Positions 1 through 9,164 of a DNA stretch of 64,000 nt are shown here, in pieces; within the stretch, counting starts at the first letter, position 1; each line of letters begins with the position of its first letter. Source of the stretch: Paenibacillus terricola (GTDB lineage Bacteria > Bacillota > Bacilli > Paenibacillales > Paenibacillaceae); NCBI RefSeq assembly GCF_014779765.1, contig NZ_JACXZA010000007.1, positions 124,001 through 188,000 of the forward strand. Direction: 5' to 3'. The notes below the pieces were generated by a model. It made no database searches, was not told the origin of the DNA, and was given only the letters and a program-made list of their open reading frames with translations. The position numbers were made by a program, and so were the translations under genes.

Positions 1-507
1 GGGCTAACGACGATGGATATTAACGACTTCACGCTGCCGACGCTGCTGCTGATGAGCGTGTATATGTTCATCGGCGGATCGCCGAATTCGGTTGGCGGGG
101 GGATTCGGACAACGACGTTCGCGCTGAACATGCTGTTCATTTTCAATTTTGCCAAGGGGATTCGGGAGATTAAGGTGTTCAAACGCCAATTGCATCAGGA
201 CGACATTATGAAGTCATTGGCGATCACCGTATTCGCCATTCTAATGTGTACCGCATCTGTTATCGCGATCAGCGTGTCCGATCGGTCTATTCCGCTCATG
301 TCGATTATATTCGAGGTGTGCTCTGCTTTCGGTACAGTCGGCATGTCAACGGGCATTACACCCAACCTGAATGCGTTCGCCAAATGCGACCTCATGGTGC
401 TCATGTTCGTCGGCCGCATCGGGTTAACCTCGGTTCTGCTCATTATGGGCGGCAATAAGAGAGAACCCAAGATCCGTTATCCGGTTGAGCGGGTCATTAA
501 CGGGTAA
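1..507 (+). CDS. KtrB/TrkH-type K+ transporter subunit, C-terminal part
   Basis: The window opens inside this gene, so the N-terminus is missing. The readable 168 residues contain two pore-loop signatures of the KtrB/TrkH superfamily: a GGSPNSVGGGIRTTT segment (third pore loop) and a SAFGTVGMSTG segment (fourth pore loop, selectivity-filter glycine), each flanked by hydrophobic helices. Family members form the membrane pore of K+ (Na+-coupled) uptake with a cytosolic KtrA/TrkA RCK subunit. No ktrA-like partner lies next to it; standalone ktrB-like genes are known. A hairpin terminator follows at once. Family assignment is firm; ion specificity is inferred. Confidence 0.9.
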   Translation, partial: GLTTMDINDFTLPTLLLMSVYMFIGGSPNSVGGGIRTTTFALNMLFIFNFAKGIREIKVFKRQLHQDDIMKSLAITVFAILMCTASVIAISVSDRSIPLMSIIFEVCSAFGTVGMSTGITPNLNAFAKCDLMVLMFVGRIGLTSVLLIMGGNKREPKIRYPVERVING

Positions 508-526
508 TACCCCGACAACCAGAAAA

Positions 527-560
527 CACCATGCGGCGCATTCGTCGCATGGTGCTTTGT
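527..560 (+). terminator. rho-independent terminator after the KtrB-like gene
   Basis: An inverted repeat of about 12 bp (CACCATGCGGCG / CGTCGCATGGTG, one mismatch) lies 20 bp after the stop codon and is followed by CTTTGTT. Confidence 0.7.
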
Positions 561-578
561 TATGCCTTAGGCTAAAGG

Positions 579-884
579 TTATTCCTCATCTTCGTCAATA
601 AGGGACAGCGAGTTTGGACTTCCGAACCGCTTAAGCGATCTGGCGCGAGCTCGCTCCTGCTCTACTTCCCGGTTGCGCGGCTGCGCATTCGTAACGAGGT
701 TATCGAGCAGCTTCTGTGCGGCTGCTGCAACCTCCTCGACAGCTTGCTGGAACACTTCTTCATTCGCTTTGGACGGCGTATTGAAGCCCGATAGCTTACG
801 CACGAACTGCACAGCGGCAGCGGTAACCTCGTAATCGGTAGCTGGCGGACTGAAATTAAATAATGTTCGGATATTTCGGCACAT
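579..884 (-). CDS. DUF2277 family protein
   Basis: A 101-residue cytosolic protein beginning MCRNIRTLFNF.PPAT, with FVRKLSGF further in; both segments are hallmarks of the DUF2277 family (function unknown, widespread in bacteria). The length matches the family. The C-terminus is charged and acidic (IDEDEE). It stands alone, convergent with the KtrB-like gene, so context gives no role. I recognise the family from its conserved N-terminal Cys-Arg-Asn motif and infer nothing about biochemistry. Confidence 0.85.
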   Translation of the reverse strand: MCRNIRTLFNFSPPATDYEVTAAAVQFVRKLSGFNTPSKANEEVFQQAVEEVAAAAQKLLDNLVTNAQPRNREVEQERARARSLKRFGSPNSLSLIDEDEE

Positions 885-1038
885 GCTGCGCTTCCTCTCC
901 TTGTCACGACATAATCACCCAATATTTGTTACTATAGCATACGTCTTCATGATGATCCACACATGGTGATAGACCGCTAGAGCGCCATATTGAAGCGTCG
1001 TAGAGTTCGATAGAAGCAGCAACCGCCAGACTAGTTCA

Positions 1039-1878
1039 TTAAGGCAGCCACCCCGTAATCTGAAGTATCGCCAGCAGCACTTCAATCACGATAAGGATCA
1101 CGATAATCCATTCTACGAATAGCCCGCGAATGGAATGGCTGATCGTCGAGAAACCCTCCATGATCCGGTACAGCACTTCCGTCTTGCTCTTCAGAATCGT
1201 AAACCGGTCACTCAATTCGAAGAACTCCGACATCCGATCATAGAATTCGCCCGCGCTACTGATTGTCCATGTAATGTCAGGTTTATCAAGAATCATGATA
1301 TAAGAGATCGTATTAGACTCATGACGCATGATGCTGGCTGTCTGACGCGCTAGCTCTTTGTTGCCGATCCGCATTCGCCCCGATTCGAGACGGTCGATCA
1401 GAAGCTCGAGCCGATCATGGATTTTGCCCGATTGCTCTTCAATCTTTTCAAGCGCTACCGACTTCGCTAATACGGTCGAGATCAGCTCCGGATAGAACGA
1501 TTCGTATTCGGATACGACTACATATTCATCGGTCAACTGAAACTCTGCTTTCTTGTCGGTATGCAAGCTGTAATCATCGGTGTACTGGTGGGCGTTTATA
1601 AGGTCAATGCCAGGCTCGAAGGTGTGAACAAAACGCAGAAACGCAGAAATCTCATCCGCATGGCCTTGGTTAATGAATACTACGCTGCCGAACGAGAAGA
1701 CGAGCACCTGCTGTGACTTGTCAACTTCCTTGTGCAAAATCGACTTCAGCGTGTCGCCTCTCAGAATAAGCGGTTCTTCCCAAGTAAATTTCTTCGGTAT
1801 CCCGCAGTGCGTCGCTATTTTGTTCAGGTCAATTTCATTCGCTATGGCAAAAGCTTTAAACGTAAGCTCCTTCATCAT
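1039..1878 (-). CDS. RMD1/DUF155 family membrane-anchored protein
   Basis: About 279 residues. The VLVFSFGSVVFIN stretch, a central helical region and a single hydrophobic helix at the very C-terminus (about residues 256-275) are the architecture of the RMD1/Rmnd1/DUF155 family, known from yeast meiotic division and mitochondrial translation proteins and found in scattered bacteria. Bacterial function is unknown. I chose the ATG at 1878 because AGAGGAG sits 5 bases upstream; an in-frame ATG seven codons earlier lacks such a site. The gene is monocistronic with no informative neighbours. Tail-anchoring in the membrane is inferred from the C-terminal helix. Confidence 0.75.
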   Translation of the reverse strand: MMKELTFKAFAIANEIDLNKIATHCGIPKKFTWEEPLILRGDTLKSILHKEVDKSQQVLVFSFGSVVFINQGHADEISAFLRFVHTFEPGIDLINAHQYTDDYSLHTDKKAEFQLTDEYVVVSEYESFYPELISTVLAKSVALEKIEEQSGKIHDRLELLIDRLESGRMRIGNKELARQTASIMRHESNTISYIMILDKPDITWTISSAGEFYDRMSEFFELSDRFTILKSKTEVLYRIMEGFSTISHSIRGLFVEWIIVILIVIEVLLAILQITGWLP

Positions 1879-2242
1879 TGCCGCTCCTCTCGAAGCCATT
1901 ATAATGCCGAACTGTAAAGGCCGATGTCGTGATTCGTTTTCAATTCGTTAACTTTTCCATTCTATGTACAAGCTATATGCGGACGATCATTAGAAAATGC
2001 CTGCGCATCCCCCTAACACTCGAATTGTCGTTTCGACATAAGCTCCACTTCCGCTTTAAGGTGCTGCTGCATAGGCGTTAGTATGGAGAATAAACCCATA
2101 TTTTAGTCTCACCCCATATTAGTAAAACTGACGCTGCTTATGCGACAATGTAAGAAGGACCTGTATGCCGCCAATCTGCGGGCATTCAGGTCCTTTGCTT
2201 ATCTATCCTCGATTGTGTAAGGGCAGTTTCCGCACATGGCTA
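1879..2242. other. 364-bp intergenic stretch, no gene seen
   Basis: Lies between the RMD1-like gene's start and the acetyltransferase's stop. Apart from the acetyltransferase terminator near 2155-2195 and presumably the RMD1-like promoter, I see no convincing gene, RNA or repeat. Confidence 0.5.
2155..2195 (-). terminator. hairpin downstream of the YsnE-like gene
   Basis: A 15-bp inverted repeat with one mismatch (AAGGACCTGTATGCC / GGCATTCAGGTCCTT) about 50 bp after the minus-strand stop codon. The T-tract is weak (TTCTTAC). Confidence 0.55.
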
Positions 2243-2701
2243 TTAAGACAGTTCCTTCGTCATGAACACGCTGAAAGGATCTTCAACATAATCCGCAAAC
2301 GGTCCCGTGTACTGGAAACCGAGCTTCTCATACAGTTTCCTTGCAGGCCAGAACGACTCCGGCGTTCCGGTTTCCAGGCTGAGCCGCTTATAACCCCGCT
2401 CCTTCGCCACGGCAAGAATGTGCTCCAGTATTCGTCTTGCGGCACCCTTGCGCAGATGAGCGGCAGATGTACGCATCGATTTGATCTCGCCGTGCTCGCT
2501 GTCCAGTTCCTTAAGTGCCCCGATTCCAAGCAACTCGCCATCTTCCCATAGACTCCAGAAGGTTACATCCGGGCTTCTCAATCCATCTAGATCAAGAGCG
2601 TGTACGCTTTCCGGCGGCGAGTCCGCCGACATTCCCTGCAGATGGACCGCAATCAAGGCTTGAACTTGCTGTCCCGTTAAATCGTCTACCCGAATTTCCA
2701 T
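2243..2701 (-). CDS. ysnE: GNAT family N-acetyltransferase, YsnE-like
   Basis: A 152-residue single-domain GNAT enzyme. The segments MEIRVDDLTG, SPPESVHAL, ALKELD..HGEIKSMRT and FWPARKLYEKLGF closely resemble what I remember of B. subtilis YsnE, which has been linked to indole-3-acetic acid formation. The acetyl-CoA pyrophosphate loop is around LRKGAARRILEHIL (residues 83-96). It acts in the cytosol; the substrate is unknown. The start ATG has AAGGAG upstream. It lies 39 bp beyond the epimerase-like gene's stop, on the other side of that gene's 3' end, in the same direction, so the two could share a transcript. YsnE orthology is likely; the symbol is tentative. Confidence 0.8.
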   Translation of the reverse strand: MEIRVDDLTGQQVQALIAVHLQGMSADSPPESVHALDLDGLRSPDVTFWSLWEDGELLGIGALKELDSEHGEIKSMRTSAAHLRKGAARRILEHILAVAKERGYKRLSLETGTPESFWPARKLYEKLGFQYTGPFADYVEDPFSVFMTKELS

Positions 2702-2740
2702 ACCTGTCGCTCCTTATCTGCTCGGTCTATACAGCCGATA

Positions 2741-3682
2741 TTATGATTGCCGCGATACCCACTGCCTCACGACAGACGGTATCCCATCCTTGGCTGTCGG
2801 GTAGCGATACTCGAATCCGATATCCTTCAGCCGTTTGTTTGTAAAATACGTATGCGCTGTTGCATATTCCGTTAATACGGGTCCAAGCAGTAGCTGGCAC
2901 AACCAACGCGGGATTGAGCGAACCTTTCCTTCTACTTGCAGCTCCTTCTCAATCAATTTCATGAATGCTGTTGTGGTCATCGGCTCATTATCGCAAAGAA
3001 TATATCGCTCGCTCGCCGCTCCATGCTCAGTTAAAAACAAGCAGGCTCTTGCGGTATCCTCTACATGGATCGGCGAGAAGTATGGTTCATAGCCCTTAAG
3101 TGAATATACCGGTTTCTTGTGATAAATCGGACCAATGAACAGCTGCGGCATCCACGAATCCGGGCCATAGATTTGGGCAGGGAATGCTGTCACAATCGGC
3201 AGCCCTTTCTCCATGTACCGATCTAATACATTTACCGAGGCTTCGATATAGGGACCCCAACCCTTCGGCTCGTTCTTATAATCGCTGTCCCTGAGCGTGT
3301 CCGCGCCAGTATCCCCGTAGTAGCTCGTTCCTGCAATATAGACGATCTTCTTGGTCATGCGAGGGTTCACATGATCGAGCAGGCGTACAGTCATTTTATA
3401 ATGCCCTTGACCGAACGTATTCGCGACCTTCTTCGTCACCTTCTTCCCCCAAGTCGGCGGAGACGCTAGATGAATAATCGATTCGCACGTTTGAATCGCT
3501 TGCTGCCACGGACCATCTGAAAGAAGATCGCCGACAACGGCATCTACGCCTCGTTGTCGCAATTGCTCTGCCTTGTCTGCCGACCTTGTCAGTACGACTG
3601 CCTGCCTGCCCTCCTTGATCACTTCATCGATTAGTCGACTTCCGACATAGCCTGTGCCGCCCGTAATAAATACTTTTCCCAT
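2741..3682 (-). CDS. NAD-dependent epimerase-like protein (extended SDR), atypical active site
   Basis: 313 residues, the usual length for extended SDRs. The N-terminal Rossmann motif is TGGTGYVG (residues 8-15). The family's catalytic Ser/Tyr pair is recognisable (AGTSYYG, then PYIEAS), but the position that should be Lys in YxxxK is Ser, so canonical SDR chemistry is doubtful. The family usually epimerises or reduces NDP-sugars or related substrates; the substrate here is unknown. GGGGGG lies about 10 bp upstream of the ATG. Not clustered with sugar genes. Confident about the fold, not the activity. Confidence 0.75.
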   Translation of the reverse strand: MGKVFITGGTGYVGSRLIDEVIKEGRQAVVLTRSADKAEQLRQRGVDAVVGDLLSDGPWQQAIQTCESIIHLASPPTWGKKVTKKVANTFGQGHYKMTVRLLDHVNPRMTKKIVYIAGTSYYGDTGADTLRDSDYKNEPKGWGPYIEASVNVLDRYMEKGLPIVTAFPAQIYGPDSWMPQLFIGPIYHKKPVYSLKGYEPYFSPIHVEDTARACLFLTEHGAASERYILCDNEPMTTTAFMKLIEKELQVEGKVRSIPRWLCQLLLGPVLTEYATAHTYFTNKRLKDIGFEYRYPTAKDGIPSVVRQWVSRQS

Positions 3683-3788
3683 CTATGCGAATCCCCCCAT
3701 AAAAAATCAATCCAATTTATACCATTATAAATACCTGATTCAGCTGCATGTCAATACAGATCTGCAATCGTCTTAACGGAACAGCAAA

Positions 3789-3820
3789 GAAGCCAACGTT
3801 ACCTTTTCCCTCGCTGGCTT
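3789..3820 (-). terminator. possible terminator of the signalling operon
   Basis: AAGCCA / TGGCTT arms with an extra CG pair, then CTTTGC on the minus strand, about 20 bp after the stop of the REC-PAS-kinase gene. Modest hairpin and modest T-tract. Confidence 0.4.
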
Positions 3821-3842
3821 TACGCTTTGCTATGCTGCTATC

Positions 3843-5630
3843 TTATTGCTGCTCTAAATTGAAATGCACGAAGAATGTCGTTCCCTGCTCGCTTGTATGC
3901 ACCTTAATGATCGCATTATGGCGGGCAGCAATGCCGTAGCAGACAGACAGGCCAAGACCGGTTCCATTCGACTTTGTACTGAAAAATGGTGTGCCCAGCT
4001 TATCTAGAAGTTCTGCCGGAATGCCGGTTCCCTGATCCTTCACTGCCAATACGACCTGCTGTGCATCGGTATAGGTCTGAATGGTCAGCGTTCCGCCGCA
4101 GCGCATCGCATCAAGCCCATTCAGCACAAGATTCAGAATGAGCTGCCGCAGCTCCTTTTCATTCATGTCGAACGTTGGGCATTCGCCAAGCTCCAGCACA
4201 ATCTCGTGATTGCCTGTTATCGCCTTCGATTGGATCAGAGGATATAACGTCTCAATGACCGTATTGATCTGCTTCTGCTGGTGGCTAGCCGGCGTAGAGG
4301 CCCCGACTGCAAGAAATTCCGTCACGATATCATGCACCCGATCGAGCTCTTCAATCATAATATCGTTGTATTCATTGGATGGCCTGCTCTTGGATAGCTG
4401 CAGGAACCCACGAATGGTCGTCATTGGGTTGCGAAGCTCATGTACGATACCCGCCGCCATCTCGCCTGTCAGGTTGAGCCGATCAAGCCGTACCATCTCC
4501 CGCTCCAGCAGAATGCGCTCCGAGATATCCGTCACAACGGTTAGCAGACAGGGTTCCCCTTGAATCTGCGTTTCCACACTGGACATAACGCCTTCACGCA
4601 GCTCTCCAGAATGAGTCATATATCGAATTCGTATATTGCTTACCGGACTCCAGTGGTCAGACTGCGCAGTCATCTCCTCTCTTTCATTCGAGTCCACAAA
4701 ATAATGCAACAAATCGACATTCTGGTTAATGACTCCCTCAAGCGGCCGCCCGACAGCGGCCAAGAAGCCTTCATTCACATTCACATAACGATGGTCCTCC
4801 ATGGATCGAAGGGAAATAATGCACGGCGTCGCATCGAACATTTGCCGGAACCGCTCATCACGCTCTGTCTCGCGTTCCGTTACATCCCGAATGGAACACA
4901 CATAGATCGACTGCCCCATAATGACGGCTCTGCCTGTCTGAATATCGACCGGGAACGGAATGGTACCGTAACGCAGCGCCGAAGTCTCGATTACGCTTGA
5001 TTTACGGTTTGCTACCTCCTGCAGCTTCGCAGATAACGAGGGTACTAGTTGATCGATCGACGCCCCCAGCAGCTTGTCCTGCGGAAAGCCGAACATCGAT
5101 ATAGCAGTCGAATTGACCGTTTGAATGAGGCCCTGTTCATTGACCATGACGATTGTATCGTTGGACGTTTCGCCGATCACGCGCATGACCTCATGCTGGA
5201 GCTTGATCTGCTCCTGATACAGATACATTTGGACGAAAGCAGTGATCTTCATCTTCAATGTCTCAGGGTGGTACGGTTTGAATATGTAATCGATTGCACC
5301 GACGGCATAACCATGCTTCACATGCTCTGCAGCCTGACTGATCGCCGTAATGAATATAATAGGGACATATTTAGAGCGCTCGCGCATTTTGATCAATTCA
5401 GCTGTCTCGAAGCCGTTCATGCCCGGCATCTGTACATCCAGTAGAATAACTGCAAAATCCGTTGTTAAAACGTAACGCAATGCCTCCTCTCCAGATTGTG
5501 CACGGAACAAACGATAATTCGGAGAGTCCAGAATCGCCTCCAATGCAATAAGGTTTTCAGGACGGTCGTCGACTATTAGAATGTTGACCGTCGATAATGT
5601 GCTATTTAACTTTTCGATAAAGCTTTTCAT
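3843..5630 (-). CDS. Response regulator-PAS-PAS-histidine kinase
   Basis: About 595 residues with no membrane segment. Order: receiver domain (about 14-130; acceptor Asp in ILLDVQMPG near residue 62, Lys in KPYHPE), two PAS domains (about 145-255 and 265-380, the second followed by a PAC-like segment), HisKA (GIVHELRNP, His near 396) and HATPase (PFFSTKSNGTGLGLSV). A receiver in front of a kinase suggests it is itself switched by phosphotransfer, probably from the hybrid kinase encoded two genes upstream. The ATG at 5630 has AAGGAG 10 bp upstream; the TTG three codons earlier is too close to it. It overlaps the CheR gene by 29 bp, implying translational coupling. Confidence 0.88.
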   Translation of the reverse strand: MKSFIEKLNSTLSTVNILIVDDRPENLIALEAILDSPNYRLFRAQSGEEALRYVLTTDFAVILLDVQMPGMNGFETAELIKMRERSKYVPIIFITAISQAAEHVKHGYAVGAIDYIFKPYHPETLKMKITAFVQMYLYQEQIKLQHEVMRVIGETSNDTIVMVNEQGLIQTVNSTAISMFGFPQDKLLGASIDQLVPSLSAKLQEVANRKSSVIETSALRYGTIPFPVDIQTGRAVIMGQSIYVCSIRDVTERETERDERFRQMFDATPCIISLRSMEDHRYVNVNEGFLAAVGRPLEGVINQNVDLLHYFVDSNEREEMTAQSDHWSPVSNIRIRYMTHSGELREGVMSSVETQIQGEPCLLTVVTDISERILLEREMVRLDRLNLTGEMAAGIVHELRNPMTTIRGFLQLSKSRPSNEYNDIMIEELDRVHDIVTEFLAVGASTPASHQQKQINTVIETLYPLIQSKAITGNHEIVLELGECPTFDMNEKELRQLILNLVLNGLDAMRCGGTLTIQTYTDAQQVVLAVKDQGTGIPAELLDKLGTPFFSTKSNGTGLGLSVCYGIAARHNAIIKVHTSEQGTTFFVHFNLEQQ

Positions 5631-6441
5631 TATGTTCAATCTCCTTATAACAGTCTGTGAACCTCGTAAAGGTAATGCTCTCTTTGTGACCTAGACCGAG
5701 AAATCCAGAAGGAGACAAGCTCTGATAGAACAAGGTATGAACACGATGCTGAAGTTCAGCATTGAAGTATATCAATACGTTGCGGCAAATAATGACGTGA
5801 AACTCGTTGAATGACTCATCGACTGCAAGGTTATGTTGAGCGAACGTAATGCGAGCGGCAAGAAAGGGGTGGAATTTGACCTGGTTATGCTTAATCATAA
5901 GATAGTCGCTCATTGCCCTGGTTCCGCCCGCAAGCCTATAATTTATTTCGTATCTTTGCATATGCTCCGCATTGAACGACTCGAGCTTCGCCTGCTCGAT
6001 AACATCCTCATTCATGTCCGTGGCATATATTCTCGACCTTTCCAGCAGCCCTTCCTCATGCAGCACAATCGCCATCGAATAGACTTCTTCGCCAGTCGAG
6101 CAGCCAGCGTGCCAGATCCGAATGCTCGGATACGCCTTGAGCAGTGGAATGACTTTACTGCGGAAGGTTCTGAAAAAGCTTGGATCACGGAACATCTCTG
6201 TAACGTTAATTGAGAAATCGCTAGTTAACCTTTTAAAAACTTCAGGGTCATGCAGCACGTGGTCTTGTAGCCCGGATACCGTCTTCAGTCGCTCTAATCG
6301 AATACGGTGCCAGATGCGGCGCCGTATGACCGGAAAAGCGTAATTGCGAAAGTCGACACCGTAATGCCGATACAGCGCCTCTAACAGCAGCTCGATCTCG
6401 AGCTTTTCTAATTCGTTGATGGTCGAGTTTTCCTCTATCAA
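5602..6441 (-). CDS. CheR-type SAM-dependent methyltransferase
   Basis: About 279 residues. An N-terminal CheR helical domain (ELEKLEIELLLEALYRHYGVDF) is followed by the methyltransferase domain with SAM motif HAGCSTGEEVYS (near residue 110) and the CRNVLIYF signature. CheR enzymes methylate glutamates of chemoreceptors; no MCP or other che genes occur in this window, so the target may be one of the flanking kinases (inference). No ATG fits: I propose the TTG at 6441, which overlaps the hybrid kinase's TGA (TTGA) and has AGGTGG upstream. The ATG-less extension to 6540 would overlap the kinase gene by 103 bp. Confidence 0.85.
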   Translation of the reverse strand: MIEENSTINELEKLEIELLLEALYRHYGVDFRNYAFPVIRRRIWHRIRLERLKTVSGLQDHVLHDPEVFKRLTSDFSINVTEMFRDPSFFRTFRSKVIPLLKAYPSIRIWHAGCSTGEEVYSMAIVLHEEGLLERSRIYATDMNEDVIEQAKLESFNAEHMQRYEINYRLAGGTRAMSDYLMIKHNQVKFHPFLAARITFAQHNLAVDESFNEFHVIICRNVLIYFNAELQHRVHTLFYQSLSPSGFLGLGHKESITFTRFTDCYKEIEHNEKLYRKVK

Positions 6442-9164
6442 TCTGCCACCTGCTTCGCGAGCCAAATCTTCATGCGGGCGAATAACTGCTCCAGCTTGAC
6501 TGGCTTGCTGATATAGTCGGACGCGCCGGCACGGATGCACTTCTCGCGGTCATCTTTCATCGCCTTCGCCGTTAACGCGATGATCGGCAGCGACTCAAAG
6601 CCTGGCGTCTGGCGCAGGGTGCGCATCGTCTCATAGCCATCCATCTCCGGCAGCATAATGTCCATGAGAACGAGGTCGACATCTGGATGCTCCTTCAATA
6701 ACTTGAGACAAGAGATCCCATTCTCCGCGAACAGCACATTCATCTTCCGGCTTTCCAATGCAATGGTCGTCGCATAGACGTTGCGCATATCATCGTCCAC
6801 AATAAGAACTTTCCTTCCAGCCCACAGCGCATCTTCAAGTTCAGCATCTGCTTCTTGCGGTTGCGGCTCTTCCGTCGGTTGCACAACCGCTGCAGCAGCT
6901 ACTTCTTGGTGTACCACAGCAGTTGGACTATCAACCGCCTTCTTCTCGCTGCTAGGAAGAACGAGCGAGAACACACTGCCTTGACCAACAACGCTAGTTA
7001 CGAAAATATCGCCGCCGAGCAAATGCGCAATGTTGAGACTAATGGACAGACCGAGCCCCGTACCGCCATACTTGCGATTCGTCGTGCCGTCTGCCTGTTG
7101 GAACGCTTGGAAAATCAGGCCTTGCTTGTCTCTTGGAATACCGATTCCGGTATCATGTACAGAGAATGCAATGCCGTCCTGCGTCGTATAGCTGTTCTCG
7201 CCCTCCGACGGCAGGTTATGCAGCGAACGGTGAATATGCAGCTTAACCTCGCCCCGCTCTGTAAACTTGAACGCATTGGAGAGTAGGTTTTTAATAATTT
7301 GCATAACCCTCTGCTCATCTGTAAGGAGATCTGTCGGCAAATCCGGATCGAGCAAGGTTGTAAACGTGATGCCCTTCTGACGAGCAATCGGGAAAAACTG
7401 CTGCTCTGCGAATTCGCAAATGTATTGCAGGCTTACCGGCTTCGATACGAGATCGATCTTGCCCGACTCGATCTTAGATAGATCAAGAATATCCGTGATC
7501 AGATGAAGCAGATCATTGCCTGATTGATGGATGGTGCTTGCATACTTGATCTGATTTTCTGTTAAATTTCCGCCTGCATTCTCGGCTAGTATATTCGAGA
7601 GAATAAGCAAACTGTTCAGCGGCGTACGCAGCTCATGTGACATATTCGCAAGAAACTCCGACTTATACTGCGAGCTGAGAGCAAGCTGTCTCGCCTTCTC
7701 CTCAAGCTGGCTTTTCGTCTTCTCCAGCTCTTTCGTCTTGTGCTCCGAGTTCTTGTACTGCTCCTCCAGCTTCTCATTAATGCCGCGCAGCTCTTCCTGC
7801 TGCATCTGGAGCTCTTCCGACTGGGTCTGCAGCTCTTCCGTCAGTGTCTGCGACTCGACCAACAGACGTTCGATCTGCATGCGTCCCGCAATGCTGTTCA
7901 ATACGCTGCCAAGCTGGTTCGCAACCTGCTGCAGCAGGGTCTGCTGAATGAAGGTTAAAGCGCTGAATGAAGCTAATTCGAATACGGCGATGACCTGACC
8001 TTCGAACTGGATCGGCATTATGAGCAGGCTGGAAGGCGAGGCCTTGCCTAAACCCGATGCGATTTGAACATAGTTATCCGGCAAATCATTCAGCAGAATT
8101 GTTCGGCCTTCCAACGCAGCTTGTCCGACTAGACCTTCTCCGAACAAAAAGCTGTCCGCACCGATGCTTTCCTGCTGATCGGCATAAGAAGCGATTTTGC
8201 TAAGCTGCGGGCGGTGAGTGCTGCCCTGCTTCATATAGAAAACACCATATACCGCATCTACCAGCGGTGTAATCGTTGTGATGAACAACTGCGCGAGCGA
8301 CTCAAGGTTGTGCACCCCTTGGAATTTGACGGCCATCTCGCCGACATTGTTCTCCAGCCATCGCTGTTCTTGCTCAAGCACCGCGTATTGCTCCAACGTC
8401 TTGCCCATCTCATTGAAGGAACGTGCAATGTCGCCGATTTCATCCTGCGTTCGCACTTCAATATGAGGCAGCTTGGTCCGGCGGGTGGAGTCATGAGTAA
8501 AGCCGGTAATAACTCTCGTAATTTTCTGTAAATTGCTTGTAATGCGATGCGAGAGAAGAAGACCAATAAGAAGCGTTAACAGAAACGTAATAATGGTAAG
8601 AATGGCTGTCATCCGATTGACGAATTTGACCATTTTCGAATTGTCTTTACGATCCTGATCTAATGTATTTCGCTGCTCTTCTGCGAATTTCGTAGCGAGA
8701 GGTCCAAGTTGTTGCCCGAGCGGCATTACATCCGATTTGAAATAGGCAAGTGCCCGCGCATGATCGCTATTGTTCTCTAGCTTAGTCAGTAGATTCTCTG
8801 TACCATCGACGAAAGCCTGATCTGCATTCACCAAATCCTCAAACGGTTGATCCATTTCGGGCTGAATATCCATTGCTTCTACTTCAGCCACCAAATCCGT
8901 CAGTTGCTTATTGTTCGCTTTCAGTTCCTCGAGGAAGACCTCCTCTTGCGTAAGCAGATAACCTCTTAAATTGTTAGTCTGTTGCATAGCAAAGTATTGA
9001 ATTTCGTTTGCTTTATTAAGCATCTCAACCCTTCGGTCGATCAGGCTGTCAAACGACTTGTTAAGCTTATCATTATAGTAATAAGCATTTATATTAACCG
9101 CCGTTACGAGCAAAGATACCGATAGAAATCCGATGAGCAGCTTGCTGCGAATCGTAAACCGCAT
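6438..9164 (-). CDS. Hybrid sensor histidine kinase (HAMP-GAF-HisKA-HATPase-REC)
   Basis: About 908 residues. TM helix near 8-27, an extracytoplasmic helical sensor region (four-helix-bundle or CHASE3-like), a second TM near 185-205, HAMP, GAF (about 300-430), a Gln/Glu-rich coiled coil, HisKA (MSHELRTP, His near 510), HATPase (KYGGTGLGLSIS) and a C-terminal receiver (Asp in LVLMDIMLPEMDGYE, near 835). First gene of an operon with CheR and REC-PAS-kinase. The ATG at 9164 has GGGAGG six bases upstream; the open frame continues 87 codons further but into AT-rich, non-coding-looking DNA. The signal sensed is unknown. Confidence 0.9.
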   Translation of the reverse strand: MRFTIRSKLLIGFLSVSLLVTAVNINAYYYNDKLNKSFDSLIDRRVEMLNKANEIQYFAMQQTNNLRGYLLTQEEVFLEELKANNKQLTDLVAEVEAMDIQPEMDQPFEDLVNADQAFVDGTENLLTKLENNSDHARALAYFKSDVMPLGQQLGPLATKFAEEQRNTLDQDRKDNSKMVKFVNRMTAILTIITFLLTLLIGLLLSHRITSNLQKITRVITGFTHDSTRRTKLPHIEVRTQDEIGDIARSFNEMGKTLEQYAVLEQEQRWLENNVGEMAVKFQGVHNLESLAQLFITTITPLVDAVYGVFYMKQGSTHRPQLSKIASYADQQESIGADSFLFGEGLVGQAALEGRTILLNDLPDNYVQIASGLGKASPSSLLIMPIQFEGQVIAVFELASFSALTFIQQTLLQQVANQLGSVLNSIAGRMQIERLLVESQTLTEELQTQSEELQMQQEELRGINEKLEEQYKNSEHKTKELEKTKSQLEEKARQLALSSQYKSEFLANMSHELRTPLNSLLILSNILAENAGGNLTENQIKYASTIHQSGNDLLHLITDILDLSKIESGKIDLVSKPVSLQYICEFAEQQFFPIARQKGITFTTLLDPDLPTDLLTDEQRVMQIIKNLLSNAFKFTERGEVKLHIHRSLHNLPSEGENSYTTQDGIAFSVHDTGIGIPRDKQGLIFQAFQQADGTTNRKYGGTGLGLSISLNIAHLLGGDIFVTSVVGQGSVFSLVLPSSEKKAVDSPTAVVHQEVAAAAVVQPTEEPQPQEADAELEDALWAGRKVLIVDDDMRNVYATTIALESRKMNVLFAENGISCLKLLKEHPDVDLVLMDIMLPEMDGYETMRTLRQTPGFESLPIIALTAKAMKDDREKCIRAGASDYISKPVKLEQLFARMKIWLAKQVAD

